From contig JBBBDQ010001027.1 in NCBI GenBank assembly GCA_037127315.1, positions 757,501 through 821,500 of the forward strand: a DNA stretch of 64,000 nt, in the 5' to 3' direction. The stretch is from Ascarosepion bandense. Its lineage: Eukaryota; Mollusca; Cephalopoda; Sepiida; Sepiidae. Below the pieces are notes generated by a model. The model searched no databases, was not told the origin of the DNA, and saw only the letters and a list, made by a program, of their open reading frames with translations. Shown one piece after another: positions 33,451 through 45,149 of this stretch. The number at the start of each line of letters is the position of its first letter. The first letter of the stretch is position 1. A program made the position numbers and the translations under genes.

Positions 33451-34094
33451 TACGAGTGACAAGTGAGTTTATTATTTTTTTTTTTGTTTTATGTTGGGTG
33501 ATGAACACCAGTTGCTATGTTGACTACGGATACGCAAGATATGTTGGCCTAAGGCAGTCAAGAAAACTGGATTGAAACCACATGCCCACGGCAAGATCAT
33601 CATAGATAAGACCACTCGCTTCTTGACGTCCCAACCTTGTCTTATCTATATGTTACAATTTCTTTGCAGGGGACTAATTAGTAACAAGTATTTATATATT
33701 TGTATATGACTGAGCGGTGGATAAATTATATTTTGAGGATAATGCATGGTTTTCTTTCAGTTATCCTGTTCCGTCTGATGATTAACGTGTTACGACATCA
33801 CGGACATAATAATGTCTAGAATGGCGGCGGTTGGAGGAGTATAAAATGAAAATATTCTTTCTTGCCTCACACTTCCTCATTAGGGTGAGAAAAATCAGGA
33901 AGAAAGGCACAATATAAATATTCATAGAAATAAAATAGGAGTAGATCGATTTTGGGACAGGAGTAGAGGTATGTCCTTTGTCTCCTATTTAGGATTAGGC
34001 TTCTAGTTCCTTCCAAAGTTTTTTTCATTCTCATTTACTCCCAGTAGACCCTTGCAACTTAGTGGCATCATTGCTTAGCTTGGGGTGAATTGAT

Positions 34095-34097
<3 letters not shown>
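33451..34097. other. nothing recognised
   Basis: AT-rich unassigned DNA. Confidence 0.45.

Positions 34098-34157
<60 letters not shown>
34098..34157. repeat. (CA)n microsatellite
   Basis: Pure CA repeat. Confidence 0.97.
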
Positions 34158-34159
<2 letters not shown>

Positions 34160-34204
34160 TATGAAATTATTTGTTTAAACATTATTTTTTTAATAACACA
34201 CATT

Positions 34205-34563
34205 TTCGTAACAAAAAATTATCATAAATAATCAGGCCAGTAGAAATAAATATATAATACTGTTTAATTATAAACAGAATATCTACTTAAATACGAGTAT
34301 CAATCAAAAATAATGTTCAAACAAATCATTTCAAATTGTCAGTTGTTTATAACCAGTTTCGTTAATCTTCGTTAATTTCCGTAACATGATGATTATCGTA
34401 AATAATCAGGCCAGTAGAAATAAATGTATAATACTGTTTAATTATAAACAGAATATCTACTTAAATACGAGTATCAATCAAAAATAATGTTCAAACAAAT
34501 CATTTCAAATTGTCGGTTTGTTTATAACCAATTTCGTTAATCTTCGTTAATTTCCGTAACACA
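34205..34563. repeat. 174-bp tandem duplication, two units
   Basis: The unit with AATAATCAGGCCAGTAGAAA starts near 34228 and again near 34402. The units differ at only a few bases. Related fragments occur at 14985-15030 and 15598-15690, so this is an interspersed repeat duplicated in place. Confidence 0.9.
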
Positions 34564-34684
34564 GAGATGTATGTATGTATAATTCATGGAAAAACAAAAG
34601 GAATTTTTTGTTTTATTTTTCTATTGTAGCTAAAAAGAACGTTCAGAAAAGCACAACTTTTAAATAAAACAAAAAGTATTTGTC

Positions 34685-35345
34685 TATATTTCTGAGATGA
34701 GGTAGTATTTGCAGAATTTTATATTATTCGGACGATTGCCCTCATCTTTGTTGCCATTTGTATGACGTTTAATAATAGATCATTCTATTTATCTATATTT
34801 CTGAGATAAGAAAGTATTTACAGCATTTACATTATTCGGACTATTGTCCTCATCTTTGTTGACATTTGTACGAGTTTTTGGAGGTTGTACGCTACGGCCT
34901 TCTTCAAGTGCTAGGAATTTCGAACTAAACCCTTCATTACAATCACTGGGGTATATCATTCTCATCTCTTGTGTAGTAATGCCTCTTCTGGAAGTCATGA
35001 GTTATCTCCCTCTAACCCCGCAAGTTACTTATTCACCACTGCTGTAGCCTGCTTTTGAACCCATAACTCTTTGGGTCAAGTTACAGGAACTAACCAATGT
35101 CTATATCCACTCGGTCATGTAACTTGCAGAGTTATAGAGAGGTAACTCATGACTTCCAAAAGAGGCATTACTACGCAAGGGATGAGAATGATATATTCCA
35201 GTGATTGTGATAAAGGGTTCGTGGCGAAAATCCTAGCACCTGAAGAAGGCCGGAGCGTACAACGGCCGAAACGTCGTACAAATGGCAACAAAGATGAAGA
35301 CAATAGTCCGAATAATGTAAATACTGCAAAGAGAAAAAAAGGTTT
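34685..35345. repeat. third SINE family: head-to-head inverted pair with extra tail
   Basis: A minus-strand copy with tRNA-like head (about 35118-35040) and body (to about 34795), plus a duplicated tail at 34685-34770, faces a headless plus-strand copy (35119-35345). Shared words are GTAACTCATGAC/GTCATGAGTTA, GGCCGGAGCGTACAACGGCC and CAAAGATGA. Frames on opposite strands give similar peptides (MTSRRGITTQ and MTSKRGITTQ). This reflects the inversion, not a gene. Confidence 0.85.
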
Positions 35346-35404
35346 AATAATATATATTAAATGACATATATATATTCGAAAACATCTTTATTTCGAATAT
35401 ATAC

Positions 35405-35640
35405 AAGCGGCATATCCTCATCTTTGTTGTTATTATCACAAAGTTTTAGTCGTTGTGCCTTCCAGTTTTCTTTAGGTGTGTATTAATCAGGGAAACCTTC
35501 AAGGAATTTCGAATTATCTCCCTTGTTTTTTCCTGGAAAAATGATGTACTTGATTATCTCCCTTGTTATCTTCATTCTGTTCTAAAGATCATGTCGGTGA
35601 ATAATGGAGGCTTAGATGAAGGAAAGGGCTATGGGAGGTA
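35405..35640 (-). repeat. diverged fragment of the third SINE family
   Basis: TCCTCATCTTTGTTG and a decayed GTTTTAGTCGTTGTGCCTTC block keep the order seen at 34.85 kb. Confidence 0.5.
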
Positions 35641-36154
35641 ATCACGTCAATGTCGAACAAAGGCCTTTAATGGAGAGGCACCATTTACAAGACACATACA
35701 CTATATATTCGCTAACTTAAGATATTTCTAATGGATAAACGTAACAAGCAAGCTTATTACTGACGGGGATTGTTTCCGTCAATTCATTAGATAGGTTAAA
35801 AGTTTGTCACGTAATCAAAACAAGGAACAGACAAGTGAGGCAGATAATGTCTGGGTGCTGAGACACACGCTCACTGAATTTGTAATAGACAACGAAATGT
35901 AAATAGGAACAATTTGGAAAAATCCACAGACTAGACTTCAGCAGACGACATTTTTGTGAGTGATGTGTTCGTGAAAGTGGAGATATATTTTATGCAGATG
36001 CAAGCACGCACTAAACATGCGTGACGGGGAATGTGCATTTATATATTTACTCAAAGGCATTTGGAGAGTTTGCTTGATAATGGTTTACGCAATTATACAA
36101 ACAAAAAAAAAGACGATCAAAAAGACATTATCTATATAGTGTCTTCTTTATTGT

Positions 36155-36157
<3 letters not shown>
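35641..36157. other. nothing recognised
   Basis: No gene or repeat family identified. Confidence 0.45.

Positions 36158-36226
<69 letters not shown>
36158..36226. repeat. (CA)n(TA)n microsatellite
   Basis: CA run passing into TA run at the edge of a Helitron. Confidence 0.97.
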
Positions 36227-36239
36227 CAATAGGACAATA

Positions 36240-36905
36240 AATCTAAACTTAGTTATAAATAGAACTTTGTGTGTGTATATGTGTATGTGTCTGTGTGTGT
36301 GTGTCCGTTACCTATAGACTCCGAAATGGCTGAACCGATTTTCTCGAAAATTTACACAGTTGTACTATAAGCGTCTGCGAGTGTTCTTAGCTAGGTGTTG
36401 TGTCGAGGTACCCCAGATAAAAATCGAAAATTGATGATCGAAAAATCGGGTTATAGAAAGAGTGGTCTGATTTTAATCAAATTTGATACACTCATAGACA
36501 AAGAAATAAGAAACGATATTCAGAAGTTTCAAGGTTGCAGTTCTTACAATAGTGCAGAAAATCGATTATATATATATATATATATAAAAGGAAAAATGTT
36601 TGTGTGTCTGAATTTTTTTCAGCTATTTATTTTTATTTATAGTCTCAGCCATGATACCATTTACTCAGAGGACGTATTTATCCTTCAAAATTCAGTTTAC
36701 GACGAAAAAAACTTATTTGATATTGATACCAGGAATGAAAATTTGACTTACATCCATTCAATTTTTTTTCAGTCTACGGTTTCGCTTTAACTGGAAACAA
36801 CTATTGCTTTTTAGTCTTTCGTGCCAACGCCAAAAGAGTCTGAGCTCCAGGATCATGGATTAGTTTTAAAGCTTTCATTACACCCGAGCAACGCCGGGCT
36901 ATACT
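36240..36905 (+). mobile_element. non-autonomous Helitron
   Basis: The 3' end has the Helitron hallmark: a hairpin CCCGAGCAACGCCGGG, then CTATACTGCTAG, then T. The 5' part has the GAAATGGCTGAACCGATTTT word common in the subterminal region of many animal Helitrons. The exact 5' TC is uncertain. No Rep/helicase gene. An inner (TA)n lies near 36570. Confidence 0.7.
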
Positions 36906-37145
36906 GCTAGTAAGACATAATATATATATATACTGTTAAATATAAAAGACAATGAATGTATATTATGTTTAATTATGTGCCGTTCTAAACATCGTATTTT
37001 GGCTTTAATTTCAGGTGAAAATAGATACAAAAATTCTCCAACAACTGGATACGATGTTTGGAACAGCTCATGATAAACATAATAGACATTCATTGTCTCT
37101 TATATTCAAACGTATATGTTTAGAAAATTATCTGCTGCCTCGATA

Positions 37146-37191
<46 letters not shown>

Positions 37192-37391
37192 TTTAGAACA
37201 TATACAAACTACAATCTACTACAAAAGTGTACATTTTATTTGGTCATTGAAAGAAGAATGACCCATCAGGTAGTTAGTAATGACGGCAATAAATTTATAA
37301 TTTATAATAGAAAATTAATTGCTCTATTTCTATATTAAGCACTATTTTAAATTAATGTTTTAAATGTTGTAAATATTTACGTCGTTCTTTA

Positions 37392-37442
<51 letters not shown>

Positions 37443-37606
37443 CATGCGCACTTGAGAATTTGTAGTTTTATGCTTTAAGGAATCATCAAGTAATAAATAG
37501 GCCATTTAATTTTTTTTAAAATCCTTTTTTAGTGCTTTCTTCCGTTTTAAATGTTTTTTGTTAGTTAAAAATAAAGTTGTTAGTTTTAGGTTATGTGCTG
37601 TTGGCG
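36906..37606. other. small foldback and (AT)n tracts
   Basis: Inverted arms at about 36940-36995 and 37051-37106 (GACAATGAATGTATATTATG against CATAATAGACATTCATTGTC). AT runs lie at about 37146-37190 and 37395-37440. No gene. Confidence 0.65.
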
Positions 37607-38215
37607 TTGTGGTGTAGTGCAGTGGATATCGATTCGGAACGACAAATCGGGGAGGCAAGTTCGAATTCCAGTTGAATTCCTTGCATTCACTCACGCACAA
37701 GTACCCTTGGGAAAGGTATTAATCTGTCTCTTCCCTCAAGTTCTTACTTAAATAAAATGATCGATTGGGGTCTATAGGCAACTACTTTACCGGAGAAAGC
37801 AATGGCAACCTACTGCGGAATAATCATCTGCCCAGTCAGTCGTATCTCATTCGAGACATGATCGCCCAAAGTTTGTATCACGTCTGGCACTTAACTAACT
37901 GACTGAATGTAATAGTTGGAATCATGATTAAGGCTTCTACTGGGCATAAAGTGGGGGATCAGTTTTATAAAGTAATGAAGTGATCCCCCACTAATTACTA
38001 TAACATAATATAATACATCTCTTCCCCCTCTAGCTATAAGTCAAATAACAGGACAGATTGGGTTCTATAGCCTTGGTTGGCAACCAGTGAACCGCAGAAA
38101 GCAATGGCAACCTACTGCGGGATAATCTTCTGTCTAGTCAGTCATATCTTATTCGAGACATGATCGCCCAAAGTGTGTATCACGTATGGCACTTAACCTA
38201 CTGTTGTTAATTATT
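37607..38215 (+). repeat. dimeric SINE with palindromic linker
   Basis: A full SINE with tRNA-like head (37607-37910) runs into a linker (37911-38015) and a second headless SINE body (38016-38215). The linker contains GTGGGGGATC (37951) and GATCCCCCAC (37982), a perfect 10-bp inverted repeat with 21 bases between. Confidence 0.95.
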
Positions 38216-39639
38216 TAGTCATTGGAATCGTGATGCGACTGTAGGTAGTGTAATAGGAATTTGTTTTTGTGCTTTTACTGAGAAAGGGGTTTAATCTTTT
38301 ACCGAACTTTTCTGAAAGGGGAACAGTGCTACTATCGCGGCTAGGTAAAGGTTGCATTATTTTGATATGTCAACTGTTTCTGGTTTTTAATATATCATTT
38401 TAATATTATATATAAACTTCCTGGCCCGATAGAGTTGTAATCCTATTTCAACGTATATATATATATATTTGGTTTAATACAACAGAGTGAGGTAAATTGT
38501 TACTAGTGGTATTGTGAGCATAATAGATGATAAAATTATTTATTGTCGATTGCAATATGAACGCGGCTAAGTAATTGTAAAAAATATATATATATATATA
38601 TATTGCAAATATCTTTCTAAAAAAAAACTTGGAAACTCGCTGGAAAGTGAATTGATCAAAACACTTTCGCAGATTTAAGGCAACAGATCAAATAGGATCT
38701 TCATATCATCGGCCATTGTGTGATATAAAACGGAAGCTTTGCCAGCTAGCAAAATCAAAAGAATAAACTTTTTTCTGGAATATTGTTTTAGGCTTGTCAT
38801 AAACTTTGATGAGGTCAGGTAAGGTTAAATCCTCAAAATTATTCCTGGGAACAGATTCTAAAGTCAGAAAAATAGATGATGTAATTGAAAGGAAGAAAAC
38901 AAAAAGACATTACGCCATGTGAAGTGTTAATATTTCATTCGTTGAGCCATAACTCCCCCTTAGATCGTGTGGGTGAAAAAAATCTCATTGGTCAAAGTCT
39001 TGAGTCGCATAGATACTCGGTCCATTATCCAAGAGAATTGGGAATAGCTAGAAAAATCAAGACCGAATTGGTTGAGTAGTTTTTGAAATTGCAGTCGAGA
39101 TGTAACGACTGAGAGAAAAGTGTTCCCAACTGGGGGCTACGACCTAGAGACTGGTCTCCTACCATAGAACTCATAGCTGAAGATATAAAGAAACTTAGAA
39201 AAGCCTGTCGCCGATTAACTTAAATAGTTTATGTCGAATATTGCCCCTCCGATAGAGCCCTGGCTAGAGATGTACAAAAAACAGAATGAACCAAGAAAGA
39301 ATTAAACTAGTTGAAAAGAGATTTTTTTTTATTGCCGAGCGAAGGTTACAAGACGAATCTACTATTTTCACCGAAATGCTCAACTTCGGCCGTTTCCGTA
39401 AAAGCTTCGGTAAAGAGCCGTTTTTATTTGGAGAATTGAAAGCTCTGATTATTTTAAACAAATCCTTCTCTCCGTTGTAAACTTTGAAATTCGGCGATTG
39501 TACATTCTGCTTTTATAATTAGTTATTATTTTTTTTATATATATAAAGACTTTCTTTCGTAACTCATCCATGCGTCTTCGTGTTTGTTCATTTATTTATT
39601 TATTTTTTGGTGCCGTAGTTATTTATTTTTAACACAAGT
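38216..39639. other. AT-rich DNA, nothing recognised
   Basis: Short TA runs near 38455-38470 and 38583-38602. No frame with family signature. Confidence 0.45.
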
Positions 39640-39993
39640 ATACACAAGTGTCCGGTTTGGTTTGATATGGTAGAGAGACGGCTACCGGGTTTTTCAGCGT
39701 GACTTTCTGAGATCAAAAGAACACAGCGCGGGCAGAGAGCTTCATCGTTGTAATAGACGTCTAGAGGACCAGCTACTGTGACGAGATCATCACGACTAGC
39801 GGCTCGAAAGCGTCGTCATAATTGGTACCATTTCGACAGCATCAACCCACTCAGGTTCCGGTCATCATCATCGTAACAATTTCAGGACCAGGGGCAGCGA
39901 GCCAGCCGGGCGAGGTGTCACAGAGTGACCCAACCTTTCTAGCAGATCCTCTAACATTCATTGCGTCTTAGTAGCTTTATTGTCTTGATTAAG
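39640..39993 (+). other. possible non-coding first exon or 5' UTR
   Basis: A patch clearly richer in GC than its surroundings ends at a donor-like AAG|GTGAGAT (39991-40000). A TATATATATAAAG-like stretch lies about 100 bp upstream (39535-39547). Nothing in it resembles a protein or repeat. It could be a 5' UTR exon, but the evidence is only compositional. Confidence 0.2.
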
Positions 39994-40639
39994 GTGAGAT
40001 AAATTTAAAAAAAGGTAGTATTTTCGTTATATTTTTTATCTAACAATATCATTATCTTTTGGCAAACAGTTTAGATGAACATTTAGAAAAAATAAGGAAA
40101 ATAAAAACAATTGATTATTAACATTTCCCTCGTGTGTTGACAGACTTAAAAGTTAAATAAGCTACATCTTCATTTTACTATCTAGAAGAAAACTTTTTCT
40201 TTTCTTTTTGTTTATAAAATACACATTTACAAATTCGAAGTTTATTGTTAGAGTCATTGATTTGTGTATAAATCAACGTCAATTTCGTTAACTGCTGGCC
40301 GTGTTGTCTGAATAGGTCTTAGGAAAACAGACATTAGTTTCAATGCAGAAAGAGTCCAGATGTTTCATTTGTCGGGTCAGATTGATAAGTTGTGACAATT
40401 CGCACTAACGTTTCAAATTCTAATATGAGTAACAACAGCAACACTCGAACGTAAATGTGTTAAAACAAGTCTCACCAAAACTTACGTAAGTATAAACCAA
40501 TAGAAATACGCAAAGAATCATTATATACATGATGCCACCGAAGATAAACTTAAAACATATCATTTTTATCAGATTGCAATGCCATTGTGCTCCTTTTTTT
40601 TTTAAATTATTAAAACGTGTATGTGCGGGTGATGAAATA
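39994..40639. other. AT-rich DNA, nothing recognised
   Basis: No gene or repeat family identified. Confidence 0.45.
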
Positions 40640-40790
40640 ATAAATTAGCACTCAGAATGACAAATCGTATAGCCGAGTTCGAATTCCAGTCGGGTAGGTA
40701 CATTCACAAATACTCGCAAATATTCTTGAGAAAAGTATAAGTATATTACGTCTTTCTCCAGCTATGGGTTAAATAGTAGGACGTATAACT
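40640..40790 (+). repeat. diverged SINE fragment
   Basis: A decayed tRNA-like head (GAGTTCGAATTCCAGTCGG) and the GCTATGGGTTAAATAG word of the body. The core and tail are missing. Confidence 0.7.
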
Positions 40791-40959
40791 GAAAAAGATC
40801 GTTGTTATTCACATAAATATGAACTAATATTAACCCAGAAACAAGAAATATCCTTACAATCAGAAATATATTTCGTGAAAGGTTGTTTATTTTCATTGTT
40901 AGATCCACTCTATACAAGTCCCAAGATACACAAAAGTTAGAGGGAAACTGAATGACATT

Positions 40960-43510
40960 GCAAGCGAAAGAGAAATAAGAAAGTATTATGAAAAAAAAAA
41001 AAAAAAAGAAAGATATCGATTGAGCCTGGACGTAAAAAAGACGAAAATAGTAATTGCTAAGAAAGCAGATGGTTACTGACTGTTAAAAAAGGGGTAAATA
41101 AAAGGGTATTATGAGGACGTGTAGAAATATATATCGATTGGGCCTGGACTTAAAGAAACCAAGATTGTAGTTGTTAAAAAAACATATGGTTACTAACTGT
41201 TAAAGAAGAAATAAATAAAACAATATTATGAGGATGTGAAAAAAACATATCTGCTGGCTCGGGACTTAAAGAGACCAAGGTTGTTGTTGCAAAGAAATCA
41301 TAGGGTTACTAACTGTTCAGGCAGGGGTAAAAAATAATATATAAGATATCGATTGGGCTTGGACTTAAAAATACGAAAATAGTAATTGCTTAGAAAGCAG
41401 ATAGTTACTGACTGTTAAAAAAGGTTTAAATAAAAGAGTATTTTGAAGACATGTAAAAAATATATCGATTGGACCTGGACTTAAAGAGACCAACATTGTA
41501 GTTGTTAAAAACTGATTGTTAAAGAATGAGAAAATAAAATAATATTATGAGGACGTGTAGAAAAGATATCGGCTGGCTTTGGACATAAAGAGACCAAAGT
41601 AGTAGTTGCAAAGAAAGTCCAGGGTTACAGACTGCTGAGGTAGGGTTAAGGAAAAAGTATTAAGAGGAGGTGTAGCAAAGATATCGGTTGGCCCTGGATT
41701 TAAAGAGACCAACGTTCTAGTTAATAAGAAAGCATAGGTTTACTGATTGTTAGGGCAGTAAATGAGTATTATAAGGATGCTTAGAAAAGATATCGTTTGA
41801 CCCTGGACTAAAAGAGAACATGGTTGTAATTGTAAATAAAATCATAGGGTTACTAACTGTTCAGGAAGGGGTAAATAAATGATATTATGAGGACCTGTAG
41901 AAAAGATATCGCCTTGTCTTGGAATTAAAGATACCAAAAGTTTAGTTGTCAGGAAAGCATAGTGTTAAATGGCTGTTAAGGAAGGGGAAAGTAAAAGAGT
42001 ATTATGAGGAGGTGTAGAAATCTATCGGTTGTTCATATACTTAAAGGGGCAAAGGTTGTATTTGCTAAGAAATTATGAGATTACTGACTGTTAAGGACAG
42101 AGTAAGTAAAAGTATATTATGAGTACGTGCAAAAAAAAAAAAAAACCCAAAAAACCCCAAACAAACTGTTAGCCCGGGTATTAAAGAGATCAAGATTCCA
42201 CTTGTCAAGAAAGCATAAGGTTACTGACTGTTAAGGAAGTGATAAGGAAATGTATTATGAGGTGAAGAAACCATATTGGTTGGCCCTGGACTGAAGGAAA
42301 ACATCGTTGTAGGTGGCAAGAAAGCATAAAGTTACTGATTGTTAAGGAAGTGGTAAAGAAAAGAGTAATACGAGAAAGTGTAGAAAACATATCGGTTGGC
42401 GCTGGACTGAAAGAGAACATGGTTGTAGTTAGTAAGAAAGCATTAAGTTAAAGAAATGAGAAATGAAAGAGCTTTATAAGGACGTGTAGAAAAGTCATTG
42501 GCTGGCACTGGACTTAAAAGAACAAGGTGGTAGTTGCTAAGAAGTCAAAGGGTATTATCAGGACGTGTAGAAATGATATCGGTTGGCCATGGACATAAAG
42601 AGACCAAATATTTAGTTGCGAAGTAATCATAGGGTCACTAATTCTTCAAGAAGATTTAAGTTAATGAATATTACGAGAAGTTATAGGTTGGCCCTGGACT
42701 TAAAGAGATCAAAATTGTAGTTGTCAAGAAAGCATAGTGTTAACTGGCTGGTAAGGAAGGGGTAAGTAAAAGAGTATTATAAAGATATATAGAAAAGATA
42801 TCGCTTAGTCCTGGATTTAAAATTGACCAAATTTGTAGTTGCAAAGAAAGCATAGGGTTACTGACGGTTAAACAAGGAGTAACTAAAAGAGTATTATGAG
42901 GACATGTAGAAAAGATAGCCTTGGACTTAAAGAGACCAAAGTTGTAGTTGCTAAGAAAGCATATATTTACTGAGATTTTAATTGAATGGGTAAGTAAATG
43001 AGTATTATAAGGTCGAGTAGGATAGATATCGGTTGACCTGGGACTTAAAAAAAATCATGTTGTAGTTGCTATGAAAGCATAGATTTACTGACAAAGATTT
43101 TAAGGAAGGTGTAAATAAAAGAGTATTATGAGGATCTATAGAATAGATATCAGTTGGCTCTAGACTTAAAGAGACCAAGGTCGTAGTTGAAAATAAATCA
43201 TAGGGTCACAAACTGTTTAGAAACAGTTAAGGAATTGATATTATGAGGACGTGTAGAAAAAATATCGGTTGGCACAGGGCTTAAAGTGACCAAGGTTGTA
43301 GTTGCTAAGAAAGCATAGTGTCACTAACTGTTCAGAAACAGGTAACTAATTGACATTATGAGGACGTGTAGAAAAAATATCAGTTGACCCTGGATATAAA
43401 GAAACCAAATATTTAGTTGCGAAGAAATCATAGGGTTACTAAGTGTTCAAGAAGGGGTAAGTTAATGAATATTATGAGGACCTGTTAAAAGTAGGATAGA
43501 TATCGTGGAC
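40960..43510. repeat. 115-bp satellite array, about 22 diverged units
   Basis: Each unit carries AGTATTATGAGGACGTGTAG, a GATATCGGTTGGCCCTGGAC block, TTAAAGAGACCAAGGTTGTA and GTTGCTAAGAAAGCATAGGG. Units vary by indels and 10-25% substitutions. The array starts beside an A run at about 40990. It ends directly in interspersed repeat family A. Confidence 0.93.
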
Positions 43511-43514
43511 CCTG

Positions 43515-43567
43515 CCTTTCAACGAATGGTCATCCTTCGCTGCTACTGCTGTCGTTAATTGTAGTGA

Positions 43568-43600
<33 letters not shown>

Positions 43601-43760
43601 ATGAGATTTTTATCTCGAAATATTAATGAATAATAAATAGGTAAAACCCAACACTTTCATTATCTCCCTTTATTTTACCAAACACATTGTGATGGCCTTC
43701 AAGACCTAACCATACACCTAATATACACAATGCTTCAAGCAAATTACAAAACTTTATTAT
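43515..43760 (+). repeat. interspersed repeat family A with (TG)n
   Basis: Matches 9684-9935 inverted: CTTTCAACGAATGGTCAT, the TG run, TCTCGAAATATTAATG and CATTGTGATGGCC. It abuts the satellite. Confidence 0.82.
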
Positions 43761-44189
43761 TTATTTATTTTTATGCACACCAAAGAGAAAAATAAATAAA
43801 CCAACGTGGTTCGAATTCTCGTCGTTACTTTTTTTTATCTGCTCCGAAGCAATTTTTTTTGTTTTTTCATTTTTGTTATAACTCACTATGAGTTCCGATT
43901 CCTCGTTGTCACTGTTATAAATGTTAACAAGAGAAAGCGCAATGTCTCATTTTCCTGGCGGTTAGTATTCGTCAAGCTGACGGAAGCCTGAAAAAGGTCT
44001 CTCAGATTATCGATAGAAAGCAGTTTTGTTTTGGAACAACCCATTTCTTTCCCGCAGTTAACATCAGAATATAGGTCATGTTGGGGATGAGCTGCCAATT
44101 TGACATTAACGGACTGATTAAACTTATTATTAAGTTACGTGTAATGGTATGGATGTGTCATTAGCATGGATATCGAGTTGTACACATTC
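43761..44189. other. nothing recognised
   Basis: No gene. Short T-rich and A-rich tracts. Confidence 0.45.
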
Positions 44190-44612
44190 AATCAGATATA
44201 AAAGGAAAAAAGAAAAAAAGAAAAAAGAAAAAGAAAGGAAAAAAGAAAGAATAAAAAAGAAAAAAGAATGAAAAAGAAAAAAGAAAGAATAGAAAAAGAA
44301 AGAATGGAAAAAGAAAGAAAAAGAAAGAAAAAAGAAAGAAAGAAAAAGAATGAAAAAGAAAAAGAAAGAAAGAAAGAAAGAAAGAAAAAGAAAGAAAAAG
44401 AAAGAAAAGAAAGAAGAAAGAAAGTAAAAAATGAAAAAAGAAACAAGAAAGTAAAAAGATAGAAAACGAAAGAAAAAGAAAAAATGAAAGAAAAAAGAAA
44501 AAATGAAAGAAAGTCAAAAGAATGAAAGAAAGAAAAAAGAAAGGAAAAGAAAGAAAACGAAAGAAAAAGAAAATAAAAAGAAAGAAAAAAGAAAGAAAGA
44601 AATAATGCATCC
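44190..44612 (+). repeat. (GAAA)n-type purine tract
   Basis: About 420 bp of almost pure purine on the plus strand, mostly GAAA and GAAAAA units. The Lys/Glu and Phe/Ser open frames across it are compositional artefacts. Confidence 0.96.
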
Positions 44613-44629
44613 AAAAGAAATATTTTGCA

Positions 44630-45137
44630 TAGGTATTAATCCGTCTCTTCCTTCCAGTTATGGGTTAAATAGCAGGACAGATTGGGTTCTATAGCCTTGG
44701 CTGGCAACCAGTCTACCGCAGAAAGCAATGGCAACCTACTGCGGGATAATCTTCAGTCAGTCATGTCTCTTTTGAGACATGATCGCCAAAAGCATGTATC
44801 ACGTATGGCACTCAACTGACTGACTGAATATAATAGTTGGAATCATGATTAAGGCTTATACTGGTCATAAAATGGGGGATCGATTTTCTGTTCTTATGAA
44901 GTAATAAACTGATCCCCCACTAATTACAACTTAATAATTAATATAATCCCTTCTTCCTCTAGCTATGAGTCAAATAATAGGACAGATTGGGTTCTATAGC
45001 CTTGGCTGGCAACCAGTATACCGTAGAAAACAATGTCAACCTACTGCGGGATAATCTTCTGCCCAGTCAGTCATGTCTCTTTCGAGACATGATCGCCCAA
45101 GCGTGTATCACGTATGGCACTTAACTGACTGACTGAC
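44630..45137 (+). repeat. dimeric SINE, 5'-truncated, with palindromic linker
   Basis: The first SINE lacks its head and starts at GGTATTAATCCGTCTCTTCC. The linker holds ATGGGGGATC (44872) and GATCCCCCAC (44911). The second body is headless and ends GGCACTTAACTGACTGAC. The junction words match the copy at 37.6 kb. Confidence 0.94.
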
Positions 45138-45149
45138 CTGATTTTTATT

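Noticed and set aside
34789..35364. Pair of homologous small proteins on opposite strands
   Set aside because: The likeness comes from an inverted SINE pair; the frames contain the SINE core and no protein domain.
44188..44614. Long Phe/Ser-rich and Lys/Glu-rich frames of 60-140 codons
   Set aside because: Both strands are open only because the GAAA/TTTC tract contains no stop codons.
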